NCBI GenBank assembly: GCA_017458975.1
Contig: JAFSZK010000099.1
Span: 1 to 56,190 of the forward strand
Source of the DNA: Eubacterium sp.
GTDB taxonomy: Bacteria; Bacillota; Clostridia; Oscillospirales; Acutalibacteraceae
Length of the DNA stretch: 56,190 nt
Reading direction: 5' to 3'
Part shown: positions 7,066 through 16,801 of the stretch, piece after piece
Numbering within the stretch: position 1 is the stretch's first letter
How the letters are laid out: each line of letters begins with the position of its first letter
The notes under the pieces: model-generated
The model's database searches: none
Told to the model about the DNA's origin: nothing
The model's input: only the letters and a program-made list of their open reading frames with translations
Program-made: the position numbers and the translations under genes

Positions 7066-10000
7066 ATGAAAAAATTAACGAAAAGAACTTTAGCTGTTGT
7101 TCTTTCAATGCTTATGGTTCTTACAAGCGCTCCTATAAGCGCACTCGCAGTTCTGAGTACATCGGCTACTCCGTCAGATGACCAGATTGCAAAGAACCTT
7201 ATGACGGCAATAACAACATTCGAATCAAAGTTTGACGGTACTATCTACTTTGATATGGGCGACGCTTATAATGATTATACAGCCGCTGTTAAAGCATACG
7301 ACCAGTATTGCTACGGCGACGTTGACGTTGATATGCAGTCCCATATTGATAAGCTTAATGAATGGACCGACGGCGACGGAACGGATGACCTTCGCGTATG
7401 GCTTGGTATGGACGGTACATACAACGGTTATTCGGGTAATTATCTTACCGCTAAAAACCTTAATAAGATTTATAATGCTGATGATGCAAGCGCAAACATC
7501 GGTAACTACTACACTAACCTTCTTTGGTCACAGACCGGCTCAAACGCTTCTACGGCGAAGGCGAGTGTTGCGGGCGGTAACTTTAAAGGTCCTCTTACCG
7601 GTAATACGATAGACCGTAACTATTCGATTGATATGTACTATCCTCAGGTAGTACTTATGTATGACGGTGTTACCACCCCGAGAAGTACTATTACTATGGT
7701 TTATCAGGGCGGAAGCGCTAATAAATCAAGATACATCTTCTGCGCTTACGGATATGTTGGTAACCAGACAGGTTCAAACCAGTTCAGACTTGCTCAGTGG
7801 TACGGCGCAAACGATAATGCCGTAAACGCTAACCGTAACCTTGATAATCAGGGCTTGACTTTCAGTAACTCATCTATTGAGGATGACGCTACTCCTTTGG
7901 CTCTTCGTTACAGCGTAAAGACGGGTACATTCTCAACTACGTGGTATACCAATAACTATTCATTCTCGGCAGTATGGCAGTACGGTATTAATATGACCAG
8001 CGATTTAGCGTACGATACACTTAAGCCGAAAGTGTTTGTTAAGGGCCAGTCCGAAGAAGGCTGGAATTCCGCAGGTGACGACCTTGATGTTGCCGTTGAA
8101 GGTAATACTGACGTTTATATCCTTAACTATAAGAGACTTATTGACGCAGCTAAGGACAGACGCGGCCAGACCGCTATGAATACCCAGAGCCAGAGATACA
8201 GATACGGCGGAGCAGCTGAGCTCTTTGCTGCATACGATACTCTTACCGCTTTTGACCCGAACACTTATTTCACAAACGGTAACCGTATTACCGAATGTGC
8301 TGCGGGAATCACAAGCGAGATTAATGCTCTTAACGCAGCTGCAGTTCCGACTAAGGATAACGATTCTTCCTTCACCGGTTATCAGACCCTTCGCGACGCT
8401 ATCGCAGGTACTAACGGAAGAAGAAAGGATTACCAGGACGCTATAGCTTCCGAGCTTGCAGGTATTGACGAAACAACATGGGACGGCTTTGCGGGAACAA
8501 ACGGCGTTTATACAAATGCTTTAAATATTTTCAAGAATGCAAGCGGTCTCTATTCAAACGGCGCTGCTGCTCAGACTGCAGGCGTTGCTTTAAGGGATTA
8601 TGTTCTCTATCCCAACAGAGTTGATACAACTAACCTTGAAACTCTGATTAATGAGGCTTATATTGCTATTGCAAACAAGAGCTACTTTACCAACGCTTCA
8701 TTTACTTCGGCGGCTCTCCAGACTACGATTAACCACGCTAAGAGCGCGGTTTGGGGAAGCGTTGCCCACTTTGGTATGGAAAAATATAAGCTTATTGATT
8801 CTGCATCGGCTCAGGCAACCGTAGCAACAGAGGCTCAGGCATTAAGCACTGCGCTTATGACGCTCCAGATTGATACGACAGCCGTATCTCTTGCTCAGAA
8901 CGCTTCGCTTGACGATATGCTTGATGACGCAAGCTATATTGATATAACTAAATATTCAAACGGTTCAAGCCTTAGTGAAATCATCGGCCAGGCAAATACT
9001 TATAAGCAGAGAAACTTAAGTATTGCCGTTGTTCAGGAAGGCTGCGTTGAGGCTAAGATTGACGAATATCTTGACTTAATTAAGTCCATAAAGGATATTA
9101 TTGATAATCTCCGGCTTGCGTTCTCCGAGATTAACGACGGTGATATGGCAAGTGCAGGTACGGTTGAAAATACATATGCAGACCATCCTGCTGCTGACCG
9201 TGATATCGGACTTGTATTTACAAGAAATATTAATCAGATTATCTTCAGAAAAACTCATACCTCTCTTGAAAAATCACTTGGTAATGCTAAATTCCAGTTC
9301 AGAAACAAAGAGGTTCGTGACGCTTATCTTGACTGTCTGTCAATTAACGATACTTACAATCACAATGCAGAGATTTATGCTAAGGGCGGTCTTAACACTG
9401 AAAACCCGAGTAAAACTCTTACAGATTCCGATGTTGCAAATATTAATTCGGGCGTAAACTTTAGCACGAACCTTACTGCTTCGGGATACAGTAATGCTGT
9501 GATTTCAGTTGACAATATCGTAATGACAAAAGCAGGCGGCGACCCGATTGCAACAAGAGCTTTAAGAGACGGTGATAATAATATTACGGAAGTTGTTAAC
9601 GTAGGCACCGACGCTACAGATGCTGATAAGGACTTTACAAATGACTTCCGCCAGATTGAGAAGTCGGGAGTTTATCCGTTAATCGGTGCACATGCTGCTA
9701 AGAATTCAACAGCTTCCTTCTCAACAGCATTTAAGGTAACCCTTCCTGCTACCACTGCGGCAACTACTCTTACGGAAAATACAAAGCCGAAGCTCATCAC
9801 TTATACAGCTTCGCCTTATCTCGGCGCTGCATATTCATGGGGCTGCGTTGCTGCTAACATTTCAAGCGGTATTTCCGGCGGTCTTTACGATATGGGTATT
9901 GAGTGGAGAGGTTATGCTCACGCAAGAGTTCAGTATACTCAGACTATTCACGTAGTAGACGTTGCTTACTTATTCGACCTTTGGAATATGTGCGCTGAAG

Positions 10001-12288
10001 CCGCTTCATCAAGCCAGGGCTATACAGCCGCTTCCTATGCTGCATTTAAGTCGGCATACGACGCATCAAAGGTTAACTTCAACTACGGTTCAATGACGGC
10101 AGCTGCTATCACAACCGAGTGTCAGAACAGATACACATCGCTCTGGAACGCATATCATGGTCTTGTGCGCTGCGCTTCTAACCAGGTTCTTTATGATGCA
10201 CAGAGCGCAACAATCAACGATTACAGACTCGGTAATGCTTCTGCTCCGGATAAGACCTATTCGGACGCTACCTGGAACGCATTTGTAAGCGCTTATAACG
10301 CAGTTAACAGCGCTCTCAGCGGCACATATTCGGACGCTAATGTTCGTGAAATGGACGTTAACGACCAGCAGGCTACTAACGAAATGAATGCTCTTGCTAA
10401 TGCACTTCTTAATGCAAAAGCAAATCTTGCTCCGGTAGTAAAGCTTGCTCCTCTCTATATTGCAACAGAGAATATAATTAATTACATTGATTCTTCAATC
10501 TCAGAGGACGACCTTTCAACACCTAATGTTGACGAGTCAAAGCACTACACGGCTGAATCACTTCAGGCTGTAGCTGACGCTCTTAAGAGCAATACAACTT
10601 ATCCGCTTCTTCAGACTTATACTAACGGTACGACCGAGGTTCCCTATACCGCGGCTCAGTATAACGAAAGAGAAACAGAGATCAACAGCATTTATAAGGT
10701 TAATAAGAATGTTGTAACCTCTGACCTTCTTGCACTTCTTGTTGAATCAAGCATTGATGACTCCGCATTTGAATATGCTGTTCAGCTTGCGGAAGCTCAG
10801 GTTAACCCTGACTCCTATGCTCAGTATCAGCAGATTATGCAGAGACTTGAAACAATGACAACAACAACCGAAGTTGAGATGTTCAAGAGCTTTACAGTAG
10901 GTTCTACCACAATGCAGGCACTTTCACTTACCGGTGTTAACTATGACACCCAGGCTGAAGCTGACGAAGCTCCTGCAGAAATCCTTGAAGTCCTCAATGA
11001 GCCGGTTAAGTATACCGTAACCGTTGACGGCGTTACATTTACCGACGCTCAGCATGCTGACGGCAAGTTCGCTTACGGCGAGGTTGTAACCGTTTCCAAG
11101 GACAGCAAGGTTGATTGGTACTACACCTTCACATCACAGACTTCATCCAATAATATTGAAAAGTATCTCGGCGCTTCCGAATCTCAGACAATTACCGTAA
11201 CCGGTAATGCAATCTTCAGAACCGGCGCACCGCAGACAGATACTAACTGCAGAGTTGACTATATCAGAAGCACGGCAACTGACAGAAACTATGCTTCCTC
11301 GTTCGTTACTAAGGGCACGAAGATTACTCTTGCTCAGCCTCTTAAGGTTGCTTTCTACAACTTCACAGGCTATACAATTGACGGCGACGAATATGCTCCC
11401 GGCGACCAGTACACTGTAACCGACAGCGTAAGAATTATCGCTAACTACGAGGCTGCTGAGGATGAAGGCGAATACACCATCACAATTTACAATATCAGCA
11501 AGACCAAGAATGTTGCCAACCACGCCCTTAACATCACCTTTGAAGCTTTCTATAACGACCGCGTAGATGTTACAAGATTTGGCTTAACCGGCGGTTATAA
11601 GCTTCCCGGCGAGACAAAGAACAAGCAGGTAACGGTTGACGTTAACGGCGAAACAAAGACATTTGGTAACACAAAATACATCCATAAGGATACTTCTCCG
11701 ATTTATGCATGGGCTGTAGTACCGGCTTCAAAGGCAGAAGATTGGGAGACCGGTCTTGAAGATGAATTCCAGGCTGACCTTGCTAAGAACGCTGAGTATA
11801 TTGTTATGTACGGTGAGGATTATTCCTTCAACGTTGTTGAGGATACTTACCTTATCCCGCTTACAGAAGCTTGGTATGAAGAAGAGCTTGATGAGGAATT
11901 AATTAACGTTGCTTCACTTGATGAAAATGTAGCTTCTGTTAATACTCACGACGCACTTATTGATAACGGAACCAAGTTCTCGATGATTGGTCAGTTCGTT
12001 CTTCCCGAAGGCGCAAGATTCATTGAAACAGGTATGCTCTTCACATCAGGCACTAACGTAGCTGAGCTTGATACCGATATGTCGCTTGCTAAGGCAGGAA
12101 CAAACGGTATTTACAGACTTAAGTCCTCAAAGCATACAGCAGGTAACCAGTTCGTTATCTCAATGCGTAAGGACGGCTTCGTTCAGGGCGAAACTGTAGT
12201 ATACCAGGGCTATCTTGTTTACGAACTTAACGGCAAGCAGTGTGTTCAGTATTCACCCGCACCCGTTACAGCACTCGCTATCGTTTAA
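7066..12288 (+). CDS. Giant secreted protein with FIVAR-like helical repeats
   Basis: 1740 aa. A clear Sec signal peptide (KKLTKR, hydrophobic core, SALA with likely cleavage after residue 28) shows export. Seen: an N-terminal Asn/Tyr/Gly-rich globular region (about 60-400), long alanine-rich helical stretches (about 400-700 and 960-1130) including FIVAR-like units such as DATWNAFVSAYNAV, and a C-terminal beta-rich region (about 1330-1740) with repeated TVTVDG-like strands. No LPXTG motif, transmembrane anchor or dockerin is visible, so the attachment mode is unknown. No catalytic motif was recognised. FIVAR domains are known in cell-surface adhesins and carbohydrate-binding proteins; a surface or matrix role is inference. 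A 52-aa peptide gene follows after 18 bp and is probably co-transcribed. Confidence 0.85.
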   Translation: MKKLTKRTLAVVLSMLMVLTSAPISALAVLSTSATPSDDQIAKNLMTAITTFESKFDGTIYFDMGDAYNDYTAAVKAYDQYCYGDVDVDMQSHIDKLNEWTDGDGTDDLRVWLGMDGTYNGYSGNYLTAKNLNKIYNADDASANIGNYYTNLLWSQTGSNASTAKASVAGGNFKGPLTGNTIDRNYSIDMYYPQVVLMYDGVTTPRSTITMVYQGGSANKSRYIFCAYGYVGNQTGSNQFRLAQWYGANDNAVNANRNLDNQGLTFSNSSIEDDATPLALRYSVKTGTFSTTWYTNNYSFSAVWQYGINMTSDLAYDTLKPKVFVKGQSEEGWNSAGDDLDVAVEGNTDVYILNYKRLIDAAKDRRGQTAMNTQSQRYRYGGAAELFAAYDTLTAFDPNTYFTNGNRITECAAGITSEINALNAAAVPTKDNDSSFTGYQTLRDAIAGTNGRRKDYQDAIASELAGIDETTWDGFAGTNGVYTNALNIFKNASGLYSNGAAAQTAGVALRDYVLYPNRVDTTNLETLINEAYIAIANKSYFTNASFTSAALQTTINHAKSAVWGSVAHFGMEKYKLIDSASAQATVATEAQALSTALMTLQIDTTAVSLAQNASLDDMLDDASYIDITKYSNGSSLSEIIGQANTYKQRNLSIAVVQEGCVEAKIDEYLDLIKSIKDIIDNLRLAFSEINDGDMASAGTVENTYADHPAADRDIGLVFTRNINQIIFRKTHTSLEKSLGNAKFQFRNKEVRDAYLDCLSINDTYNHNAEIYAKGGLNTENPSKTLTDSDVANINSGVNFSTNLTASGYSNAVISVDNIVMTKAGGDPIATRALRDGDNNITEVVNVGTDATDADKDFTNDFRQIEKSGVYPLIGAHAAKNSTASFSTAFKVTLPATTAATTLTENTKPKLITYTASPYLGAAYSWGCVAANISSGISGGLYDMGIEWRGYAHARVQYTQTIHVVDVAYLFDLWNMCAEAASSSQGYTAASYAAFKSAYDASKVNFNYGSMTAAAITTECQNRYTSLWNAYHGLVRCASNQVLYDAQSATINDYRLGNASAPDKTYSDATWNAFVSAYNAVNSALSGTYSDANVREMDVNDQQATNEMNALANALLNAKANLAPVVKLAPLYIATENIINYIDSSISEDDLSTPNVDESKHYTAESLQAVADALKSNTTYPLLQTYTNGTTEVPYTAAQYNERETEINSIYKVNKNVVTSDLLALLVESSIDDSAFEYAVQLAEAQVNPDSYAQYQQIMQRLETMTTTTEVEMFKSFTVGSTTMQALSLTGVNYDTQAEADEAPAEILEVLNEPVKYTVTVDGVTFTDAQHADGKFAYGEVVTVSKDSKVDWYYTFTSQTSSNNIEKYLGASESQTITVTGNAIFRTGAPQTDTNCRVDYIRSTATDRNYASSFVTKGTKITLAQPLKVAFYNFTGYTIDGDEYAPGDQYTVTDSVRIIANYEAAEDEGEYTITIYNISKTKNVANHALNITFEAFYNDRVDVTRFGLTGGYKLPGETKNKQVTVDVNGETKTFGNTKYIHKDTSPIYAWAVVPASKAEDWETGLEDEFQADLAKNAEYIVMYGEDYSFNVVEDTYLIPLTEAWYEEELDEELINVASLDENVASVNTHDALIDNGTKFSMIGQFVLPEGARFIETGMLFTSGTNVAELDTDMSLAKAGTNGIYRLKSSKHTAGNQFVISMRKDGFVQGETVVYQGYLVYELNGKQCVQYSPAPVTALAIV

Positions 12289-12306
12289 TTAAGGGAGGGT
12301 GCTGAT

Positions 12307-12465
12307 ATGAAGAAAAGCTATTTAGAGCCCGAGCTCTTGATTAGAAAATACGGAATATCAGCAAATGATATATTCACCACGTCCGACCTTGACGATGACG
12401 ATGAGTACACAAAGCCGAATTCAAACAGCGGAGGTACGGGCGGAACGGATATGTTTAAAGATTAA
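12307..12465 (+). CDS. 52-aa acidic peptide, possible modification substrate (EPxL...DIxTxSD type)
   Basis: ATG at 12307 with the ribosome site GGGAGGGTG; stop at 12463-12465. The N terminus is basic (KKSY), followed by EPELLIRKYG, then NDIFTTSD, a run of Asp (LDDDDEY) and a Ser/Gly/Asn-rich tail (SNSGGTGGTDMF). There is no signal peptide or membrane segment. It lies between the giant secreted protein and a strong terminator. A second peptide at the right edge of the window shows the same EP-L ... S--DI-T-SD layout. The leader/core-like arrangement, with a hydrophobic/basic N-terminal half and a Ser/Thr/Gly/Asp tail, resembles precursors of ribosomally made modified peptides. That function is inference. 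Confidence 0.72.
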   Translation: MKKSYLEPELLIRKYGISANDIFTTSDLDDDDEYTKPNSNSGGTGGTDMFKD

Positions 12466-12493
12466 AACTGAAAATCCGTTAAACAAAGACAAC

Positions 12494-12528
12494 ACCCCCG
12501 ACAGGAAACTGTCGGGGGTTATTTTATT
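12494..12528 (+). terminator. Terminator after the 52-aa peptide gene
   Basis: 11-bp perfect stem ACCCCCGACAG / CTGTCGGGGGT with GAAA tetraloop (12494-12519), followed by TATTTTATT. Confidence 0.93.
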
Positions 12529-12593
12529 GAAGCAGGGAGTCCGGCTACCCTTGGTATATATGTTTAATAAAGTATAAACTTTTCTTATATAAT

Positions 12594-12622
12594 TTGACAT
12601 ATTATAATTTATATATTATTAT
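12594..12622 (+). promoter_or_regulatory. Promoter of the aromatic amino acid operon
   Basis: TTGACA (12594-12599), a 17-bp spacer and TATTAT (12617-12622). The resulting leader is only about 25 nt, too short for a T-box or leader-peptide attenuator. The GGAG ribosome site is next to the tyrA start. Confidence 0.75.
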
Positions 12623-12652
12623 TATACTGAATAACTATATAATGGAGATATT

Positions 12653-13480
12653 ATGAATATTTTGATTTGCGGCCTCGGCTTAATAGGAGCCTCTCTGGCA
12701 AAAACTCTGAAAAAGAATACGAACCATACCGTGCTTGGCTGGAACCGTACAAAGAGCGTTACCGAAAAGGCGCTTCGTGACGGTGTTATTGACAGGACGG
12801 GCGAGGTTGACGACTTAATGCGGGAAGCGGATATTACCTTTATTAACTTTTATCCCGACGCGATTGTTCCGTTTATCCTTGAACACAAAGACTCTTTTAA
12901 GAGGGATTCAATTGTATCCGACTCCTGCGGAATTAAAACTAAGATTTGCCGCGAAATGGAAAAGCATAAGCTTAATTTTTACTTTATAGGCGCTCATCCT
13001 ATGGCAGGACGCGAGGTGTCGGGCTATGACAACAGTCTTGATAATCTCTACGATAACGCAAGCTTTATTTGTACTCCGTTTGAGGATACGCCAAGAAATA
13101 AAACCGACGCGCTTGTAGGTCTTGCTCAGCAAATGGGCTTTGCAAGAACGGTTGTTACAAATCCCGAGCACCACGATGAAATGATTGCTTTTACATCTCA
13201 GATTGCTCATGTTCTTGCATGCTCCTACGTTCTCTCTCCGCTTGCGCCGATGCATGCCGGCTATTCTGCGGGCTCATACCGGGATGTAAGCCGTGTTGCA
13301 AGGATTAATGCCGAAATGTGGACCCAGCTCTTCCTTGATAATAAGGAGGCGCTCGTGCGCGAAATCGACGACCTTGTATCAAATCTGATGAAGTTTAAGT
13401 ATAACATTGTAAACGGTGACACAGACGCTCTTAAAGCGCTGATGGAAGAGGGTAACCGCATTAAAGAGGAAATCGGATAA
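12653..13480 (+). CDS. tyrA: Prephenate dehydrogenase
   Basis: 275 aa. Rossmann NAD(P) motif GLGLIGASLA at residues 7-16. The prephenate-binding pattern GAHPMAGREVSGY is at about 118-130, and a helical C-terminal dimerisation region follows with TSQIAHVLA. Oxidatively decarboxylates prephenate to 4-hydroxyphenylpyruvate, the tyrosine precursor. No C-terminal ACT domain is present, unlike many Firmicute TyrA proteins, so direct tyrosine feedback through ACT is not expected. The stop overlaps the aroB start by one base (TAATG). First gene of the operon. Confidence 0.93.
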   Translation: MNILICGLGLIGASLAKTLKKNTNHTVLGWNRTKSVTEKALRDGVIDRTGEVDDLMREADITFINFYPDAIVPFILEHKDSFKRDSIVSDSCGIKTKICREMEKHKLNFYFIGAHPMAGREVSGYDNSLDNLYDNASFICTPFEDTPRNKTDALVGLAQQMGFARTVVTNPEHHDEMIAFTSQIAHVLACSYVLSPLAPMHAGYSAGSYRDVSRVARINAEMWTQLFLDNKEALVREIDDLVSNLMKFKYNIVNGDTDALKALMEEGNRIKEEIG

Positions 13481-14523
13481 TGAAATCTTTAAGAGTAAAT
13501 GTCGGAGAAGGCTATAATATACTGATTGACAAAGGTCTGCTTGACAGGTGCGGCAGTGAAATAAAAAAAATAACCAAGGCTAAAAAGCTCTGTATTGTAA
13601 GCGATACCAATGTCGCTGCGCTCTATCTTGAAAGAGTGAAAGCGCAGCTGTCTGATTTTGAGGTTTGCGAATACATTTATCCGGCGGGCGAGGAAAGCAA
13701 AACTACTTCAACCGCTGTAAAGATAGTGGAATTTCTTGCCGAAAACGGGCTTACGAGGGACGACCTTGTTATTGCTCTGGGCGGCGGCGTCTGCGGCGAT
13801 ATGGCCGGCTTTGCGGCAGCGATATATTTAAGAGGTATTGCTTTTGTTCAGCTTCCTACCTCGCTTCTTGCACAGGTTGATTCCTCGGTAGGCGGAAAGA
13901 CCGCCGTTGATTTGCCCCGGGGAAAGAATCTCTGCGGCGCGTTTCATCAGCCGAGCCTTGTTCTTATTGATACCGACACGCTTTCAACCCTTCCTCCGCA
14001 TTATTTTTCGGACGGCATGGCGGAAGCTGTAAAAATGGGCTGTATCAAGAGCAGAGCGCTTTTTGAAAAGATTGAAAACGAAAGCATAAACGATATTATT
14101 GAGGACGTGATTTTCGAGTGCGTAAGTCTTAAGGCGCAGGTCGTTGAGCGCGATGAAAAGGAGCACGGCGAAAGAGCGCTTCTTAATTTCGGTCACACAG
14201 CCGGTCATGCGATTGAAAAGCTCCACGCCTTTAAGGACGTGAGCCACGGCGAGGCTGTCGGTATGGGTATGGTATTGATAACCGAGGCGTGCGAGAAAAA
14301 CTCGCTTCTCAAGCTCGGCACCTCAAGAAGAATTGAAAAGGTGCTTCAAAAGTTTGATTTAAGAACGCGGGATTCAAATTCAACCGAAGCTATTGTAAAC
14401 GCTATGAGCGCTGATAAAAAGCGCACCGGCGAGGGTATTAAATTCATTTTCATAAAAGACATCGGAAAGGGTTATATTAACCCGATTAAAAACGAAGATA
14501 TTAACGGCTTTTTCGGAGTATAA
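13480..14523 (+). CDS. aroB: 3-dehydroquinate synthase
   Basis: 347 aa, normal length. NAD-binding GGGVCGDMAGFAAA is at about residues 104-117, LPTSLLAQVDSSVGGKT near 128-144, and metal-ligand motifs FGHTAGHAIE and SHGEAVGMGM near 232-262. Converts DAHP to 3-dehydroquinate, the second shikimate step. Translationally coupled to tyrA (1-bp overlap) and one base from aroA. The operon lacks aroF/G, aroD, aroE and aroK, which must lie elsewhere. Confidence 0.96.
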   Translation: MKSLRVNVGEGYNILIDKGLLDRCGSEIKKITKAKKLCIVSDTNVAALYLERVKAQLSDFEVCEYIYPAGEESKTTSTAVKIVEFLAENGLTRDDLVIALGGGVCGDMAGFAAAIYLRGIAFVQLPTSLLAQVDSSVGGKTAVDLPRGKNLCGAFHQPSLVLIDTDTLSTLPPHYFSDGMAEAVKMGCIKSRALFEKIENESINDIIEDVIFECVSLKAQVVERDEKEHGERALLNFGHTAGHAIEKLHAFKDVSHGEAVGMGMVLITEACEKNSLLKLGTSRRIEKVLQKFDLRTRDSNSTEAIVNAMSADKKRTGEGIKFIFIKDIGKGYINPIKNEDINGFFGV

Positions 14524-14524
14524 A

Positions 14525-15733
14525 ATGAGTATTCTTGAGGCTCAAAAGTCAATAATAAGCGGAAGCATAACACCGCCGGGTTCAAAATCAATTGCTCACA
14601 GGGCGATGATTTGCTCGTTTCTTGCGGGAGGCGGCGAGGTTAACGGAATAACTCCTTCAAAGGATATTACCGCGACTGCTTCTGCAATTGAGGCGCTTAA
14701 ATGCAAAAAAGATACTATTGACTGCTGTGAGTCGGGCTCAACGCTTCGCTTTATGCTTCCCGTTGCGGCGGCGCTCGGAAAGAGCGTTACCTTTACGGGT
14801 CGGGGAAGACTGCCCGAAAGACCGATAGGCGAGTATTTAAGGCTGTTTGGCGAGCATGGAGTTAAGTGTAGGAGCAAGGGCGGACTTCCGCTGACTGTTG
14901 AAGGCAGGCTTACAAGCGGCGAATACTCTCTTGCGGGGGATGTCAGCTCACAGTACGTTACGGGACTCCTTCTTGCGCTTCCTCTCCTTGAGGGCGACAG
15001 CAAAATTGTTCTTACCTCGCCCCTTCAAAGCAAGCCCTATGTTGATATAACCGTATCGGTTATGAAAGAATACGGAATTGAGGTAAAAGAAGAGGACAAC
15101 GCTTACTTTGTCCGCGGCTTACAGGAATATAAAAAAACGAACTACACTGTTGAGAGCGACTGGTCGCAGGCAGCGTTCTTCCTTGCCTCCGGTGCAATCG
15201 GCGGAAATGTAAGCGTAAAGGGATTAAACCCGAATTCTGCCCAGGGCGATAAGCAAATAATAAATGTTTTAAAACGCTTCGGCGCAGAGCTTGAAATAAA
15301 GGACGATACAGTAAATATCAGGAAATCAGCTTTAAAGGGAATAAACGTTAACGTAAGCGATATTCCCGACGCCGTGCCCGCTATTGCGGTATGCGCCGCG
15401 TTTGCAAAGGGCAAAACGGTCATAACGGGCGGAGAAAGGCTGAGATTCAAGGAATCCGACAGACTTGAAAGCGTAGCTTCAAATCTTACTAAAATGGGAA
15501 TTAACGCCACTCAGACGGCTGACGGGCTGATTATCGGGGGCGGAGAGCCGAAGGCGGCTGAGCTTTGCGGCTATAATGACCACAGGATTGTAATGGCGTT
15601 TTCGGTTGCGGCTGTAAACTGCGAAGGCGTTACAAGGATTACCGACGCCGAAAGTATTGAAAAGTCATATCCCGAATTTTTCGGCGATTTGAAAAGCTTA
15701 GGAGGAAGAATAAATGTCATCCGTGATAGGTGA
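14525..15733 (+). CDS. aroA: 3-phosphoshikimate 1-carboxyvinyltransferase (EPSP synthase)
   Basis: 402 aa. N-terminal PPGSKSIAHRAM (about residues 17-28) carries the PEP/shikimate-3-phosphate Lys and Ser. SGSTLRFMLP is near 66-75, GRLPERPI near 92-99, and LRFKESDRL with DHRIVMAFSV lies toward the C terminus. Joins shikimate-3-phosphate and PEP. The 3' end overlaps the aroC start by 20 bp, with aroC's GGAGG inside aroA. Confidence 0.96.
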   Translation: MSILEAQKSIISGSITPPGSKSIAHRAMICSFLAGGGEVNGITPSKDITATASAIEALKCKKDTIDCCESGSTLRFMLPVAAALGKSVTFTGRGRLPERPIGEYLRLFGEHGVKCRSKGGLPLTVEGRLTSGEYSLAGDVSSQYVTGLLLALPLLEGDSKIVLTSPLQSKPYVDITVSVMKEYGIEVKEEDNAYFVRGLQEYKKTNYTVESDWSQAAFFLASGAIGGNVSVKGLNPNSAQGDKQIINVLKRFGAELEIKDDTVNIRKSALKGINVNVSDIPDAVPAIAVCAAFAKGKTVITGGERLRFKESDRLESVASNLTKMGINATQTADGLIIGGGEPKAAELCGYNDHRIVMAFSVAAVNCEGVTRITDAESIEKSYPEFFGDLKSLGGRINVIRDR

Positions 15734-16787
15734 AAGGCTTAAAGTATCCGTTTTCGGCGAAAGCCACGGCAGAGCAATCGGCTGTGTTATCGACGGACTT
15801 GAAAGCGGAATAAAACTTGATATGGACGCAATTCGTCTTGATATGGCAAGAAGAGCTCCCGGTAAGGATAAAACCGCAACGCCGCGCCTTGAAAAGGACG
15901 ACTTTATAATTCTTTCGGGCGTTCTTGACGGCGTTACAACGGGCGCGCCTCTTGCTATGATAATAGAAAACAAAAATGTTAAAAGCGGCGACTATGACAA
16001 TATGCTCAAAGTACCCCGCCCGAGCCACAGCGATTATCCCGCATATGTAAAATACGGCGGACATAACGATATAAGCGGCGGCGGACATTTCAGCGGACGT
16101 CTTACCGCGCCCATAGTATTTGCGGGCGCTCTTGCAAAACAGGCGCTTAAAGAAAAGGGAATAGCCGTAGGAGCTCACATTAAATCAATCGGCTCGGTTT
16201 CGGACGAAAGCTTTGAGCTTAACGGTATAACAGAGCGGGAGCTTATATCCCTCTCCTCAAAGAGCTTTTCGCTTATTGACGAAAAGAAAGAGGAGGAAAT
16301 GAGAGCCGAGATTGAAAGATACAGAAAAGAGCAAAACAGTATCGGCGGAATTATTGAGTGCGCCGCAGTCGGCGTTCCTGCGGGAGTCGGAGGAAATATG
16401 TTCGACACCGTTGAGGGCACTCTTTCAAAAATCCTTTTCGGTATTCCCGCCGTTAAGGGAGTTGAATTCGGACTCGGCTTTGATTTTGCAAAAGCGAACG
16501 CTGCCGAGGTAAACGATGAATACGAAATAAATGACGGCGAAATTGCACTTAAATCGAATAATAACGGCGGCGTTCTCGGCGGAATTACAACGGGCGCGCC
16601 GATTGTATTAAGGGTTGCGATTAAGCCCACTCCCTCAATATCAAGGGAGCAAAGCAGCGTAAATCTTGAAACAATGCAAAACGAAAAGCTTGTTATAAGC
16701 GGCAGACACGACCCCTGTATTGTACCGAGGGCGGTAAGCGTTATTGAAGCGGCGGTTGCAATCGGACTTCTTGATTTACTTTCATAG
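15714..16787 (+). CDS. aroC: Chorismate synthase
   Basis: 357 aa. It begins with GERLKVSVFGESHGRAIG (FMN/substrate signature near residue 10), has RPSHSDYPAYVKYG and SGGGHFSGRLTAPIV near 100-130, and ends with SGRHDPCIVPRAVSVIEA. Makes chorismate from EPSP using reduced FMN, which an anaerobe must supply through a separate flavin reductase. The start lies inside the aroA end behind GGAGG, giving translational coupling. Confidence 0.96.
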   Translation: MSSVIGERLKVSVFGESHGRAIGCVIDGLESGIKLDMDAIRLDMARRAPGKDKTATPRLEKDDFIILSGVLDGVTTGAPLAMIIENKNVKSGDYDNMLKVPRPSHSDYPAYVKYGGHNDISGGGHFSGRLTAPIVFAGALAKQALKEKGIAVGAHIKSIGSVSDESFELNGITERELISLSSKSFSLIDEKKEEEMRAEIERYRKEQNSIGGIIECAAVGVPAGVGGNMFDTVEGTLSKILFGIPAVKGVEFGLGFDFAKANAAEVNDEYEINDGEIALKSNNNGGVLGGITTGAPIVLRVAIKPTPSISREQSSVNLETMQNEKLVISGRHDPCIVPRAVSVIEAAVAIGLLDLLS

Positions 16788-16801
16788 GACAGGACAGGTA
16801 A

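Noticed and set aside
15717..16630. Long minus-strand ORFs opposite aroC
   Set aside because: Antisense shadows of a well-conserved gene; they arise from its codon bias.
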